From Lachnospiraceae bacterium (lineage in GTDB: Bacteria; Bacillota_A; Clostridia; Lachnospirales; Lachnospiraceae), in assembly GCA_003446335.1 (NCBI GenBank), contig DMAZ01000171.1:14934-21752 (forward strand): a stretch of 6,819 nt of DNA. Direction: 5' to 3'. This document shows positions 6,217-6,819 of the stretch, one piece after another. A program made the position numbers and the translations under genes. The notes under the pieces are model-generated. The model ran no database searches. It had not been told where the DNA came from and saw only the letters and a program-made list of their open reading frames with translations. Positions within the stretch are counted from its first letter, which is position 1. Every line of letters begins with the position of its first letter.

Positions 6217-6570
6217 ATGACAAGATCAGAGAAAAGAATCAGAGCAAAGGCAAGAAGACTTCGCAGGGAGAAAAAGAAGAGAATCGCCATGGCAATGGCG
6301 GCCATTATTGTAACATTGATCATCATTCTGGTTTGTATAAAATTTACCGCAACAGAAACTGTTGCAGAAAATACATCCAGATTCTCCAAGAAATATTACA
6401 AGAGCTATATGATCGAGGCGGGCGACACGCTTTGGACGATTGCTGAAAGTGAGTGCGGTCCCAGATGGAAAAACAAGTGGGATTACATTGATGAGGTTAT
6501 GCGGATCAATGGATTGCACAGTGAAAAGATTCGGGCAGGTAAATATCTGTCGCTGCCGTATTACACCTGA
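6217..6570 (+). CDS. yneA: YneA-like SOS cell division inhibitor: membrane anchor plus LysM domain
   Basis: This 117-residue protein has a very basic N-terminus (13 Lys/Arg in the first 22 residues), one membrane segment (about 24-41, AMAMAAIIVTLIIILVCI) and a C-terminal LysM domain (about 63-115). The LysM domain contains YMIEAGDTLWTIA, the VMRINGL turn and KIRAGKYLSLP. Charge distribution puts the LysM domain outside, where it would bind peptidoglycan. YneA of Bacillus has the same layout, is encoded divergently from lexA and delays division during the SOS response. The promoter here carries LexA boxes. The start at 6217 follows GGGGAG (6203-6208); a longer frame from GTG 6151 would begin inside the promoter. 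The role is inferred from architecture and location, not from close sequence identity. Confidence 0.82.
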   Translation: MTRSEKRIRAKARRLRREKKKRIAMAMAAIIVTLIIILVCIKFTATETVAENTSRFSKKYYKSYMIEAGDTLWTIAESECGPRWKNKWDYIDEVMRINGLHSEKIRAGKYLSLPYYT

Positions 6571-6591
6571 TAAGAATGAACGATGCTGACG

Positions 6592-6616
6592 GGGGTCCGG
6601 GAACGGGCCTCTTTTT
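6592..6616 (+). terminator. Intrinsic terminator of the yneA-like gene
   Basis: An 8-bp stem (6592-6599 with 6604-6611, including two G-T wobbles) encloses a GGAA tetraloop and is followed by five T residues (6612-6616). It starts 21 nt after the stop codon, so the yneA-like gene is probably monocistronic. Confidence 0.8.
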
Positions 6617-6644
6617 CGTGAGGGATTTTGTGGGTTTGTGTGGT

Positions 6645-6675
6645 GGGGAGGGTTGACAGGGGGGTGAGGGAGGGG
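6645..6675 (+). other. G-rich tract with G-quadruplex motif
   Basis: Five G-runs of at least three (6645-6648, 6650-6652, 6659-6664, 6668-6670, 6672-6675) are separated by loops of 1-6 nt, which fulfils the usual quadruplex pattern. Two further GGG runs lie upstream (6622-6624, 6632-6634). The surrounding 6617-6680 stretch has almost no C on the plus strand, unlike any other part of the window. Confidence 0.65.
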
Positions 6676-6681
6676 TAAGAT
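6653..6681 (+). promoter_or_regulatory. Candidate sigma-A promoter with all-purine G-rich spacer
   Basis: A perfect TTGACA (6653-6658) is followed by exactly 17 bp and then TAAGAT (6676-6681, 4 of 6). The spacer is almost entirely G and overlaps the quadruplex motif. Transcription from about 6688 would run into the inverted repeat at 6704-6784. No plus-strand gene is visible downstream inside the window, so the product would be an RNA or a long leader. Confidence 0.4.
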
Positions 6682-6703
6682 GGATTCATCTCTTCCACAA
6701 ACG

Positions 6704-6784
6704 CGAGTTTAACGAAAAGATGACGAAGGGAATTATTAAGATTAATATATTTATCAGGGTTCGTCATCTGTTTCGTTAAACTCG
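6704..6784. repeat. Long imperfect inverted repeat (24-bp stem, 32-nt AT-rich loop)
   Basis: The left arm 6704-6727 pairs with the right arm 6760-6784 over 24 bp, interrupted only by a single extra G at 6770. The loop (6728-6759) is AT-rich and is bracketed by GGG on both sides. No T-run follows on either strand, so it does not look like a terminator. A smaller possible hairpin follows at 6786-6809. It may be a structured RNA, a short palindromic mobile unit or a recombination site; the sequence does not decide between these. Confidence 0.75.
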
Positions 6785-6819
6785 AGGGGATGCAGTTTTA
6801 CCGCTTCCCAGTGTACTAA
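6754..6819 (-). CDS. Possible C-terminus of an unidentified minus-strand gene running off the right edge
   Basis: From the right edge one minus-strand frame stays open for 21 codons to a TGA at 6754-6756. It reads LVHWEAVKLHP followed by LEFNETDDEP. The acidic hydrophilic ending and ordinary codons look like a real protein tail, and a convergent gene here would be reasonable. Its last codons form the right arm of the inverted repeat. With so few residues I cannot name a family, and an open frame of this length can occur by chance. Confidence 0.3.
   Translation of the reverse strand, partial: LVHWEAVKLHPLEFNETDDEP

Noticed and set aside
6151..6217. Longer yneA-like protein from GTG 6151
   Set aside because: This codon lies between the -35 and -10 elements of the gene's own promoter, so it cannot be in the mRNA.
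6331..6339. Lipobox-like Cys40 at the end of the YneA-like membrane segment
   Set aside because: The residue before Cys is Val, not Gly, Ala or Ser, and the segment fits a simple transmembrane anchor.
6561..6767. 68-residue open frame on the minus strand
   Set aside because: It has no ribosome binding site, starts inside the inverted repeat and is Ser/Pro/Thr-rich only because it is the complement of the G-rich tract.
6790..6819. Nine-codon leader peptide MQFYRFPVY before the right edge
   Set aside because: The G-rich sequence directly abuts the ATG, leaving no spacing for ribosome binding, and such short frames are common by chance.

Overview
The window is a piece of a low-to-mid GC Firmicutes chromosome, most likely a Clostridia/Lachnospiraceae-type bacterium. 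The pointers are the gene order rplU-prp-rpmA-obg-yhbY-nadD-yqeK-rsfS, a ribosomal protein L27 with the cleavable N-terminal extension typical of Firmicutes, purine-rich ribosome binding sites, and LexA sites of the Gram-positive CGAAC-N4-GTTCG type. This assignment rests on gene order and protein character, not on a database search.

Positions 1-3981 are a compact plus-strand housekeeping cluster. It holds the last codons of rplU (L21), the cysteine protease Prp, rpmA (L27), a strong intrinsic terminator, then the ribosome-assembly GTPase Obg, the RNA-binding protein YhbY, NadD (NAD synthesis), the HD-domain Ap4A hydrolase YqeK and the ribosome silencing factor RsfS. Genes are 2-40 nt apart or overlap, apart from the 69-nt rpmA-obg gap that carries the terminator. 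Prp removes the N-terminal extension of L27, and the matching LQLF/AHKKG site is present. Obg, YhbY and RsfS act on the large ribosomal subunit, so the cluster ties ribosome assembly to NAD and dinucleotide metabolism.

Positions 4018-5343 encode a lipoprotein with a complete Cys-His-Asp transglutaminase-like catalytic triad, exported to the cell surface. A bidirectional terminator at about 5372-5400 separates it from lexA, which is read convergently on the minus strand.

Positions 5410-6570 are an SOS module. lexA (minus) and a small membrane-anchored LysM protein resembling the YneA division inhibitor (plus) diverge from a 186-bp intergenic region. That region contains a near-ideal sigma-A promoter for the yneA-like gene, a weaker lexA promoter, and about five LexA-box-like sites, two pairs of which abut. 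The yneA-like gene ends in its own terminator.

The last 200 bp are unusual. They hold a strongly G-rich tract with a G-quadruplex motif, a candidate promoter whose 17-bp spacer is almost pure G, a LexA-like site just downstream, and a 24-bp imperfect inverted repeat with a 32-nt AT-rich loop. One arm of the repeat may also encode the C-terminus of a minus-strand gene entering from the right edge. This is the least explained part of the window.
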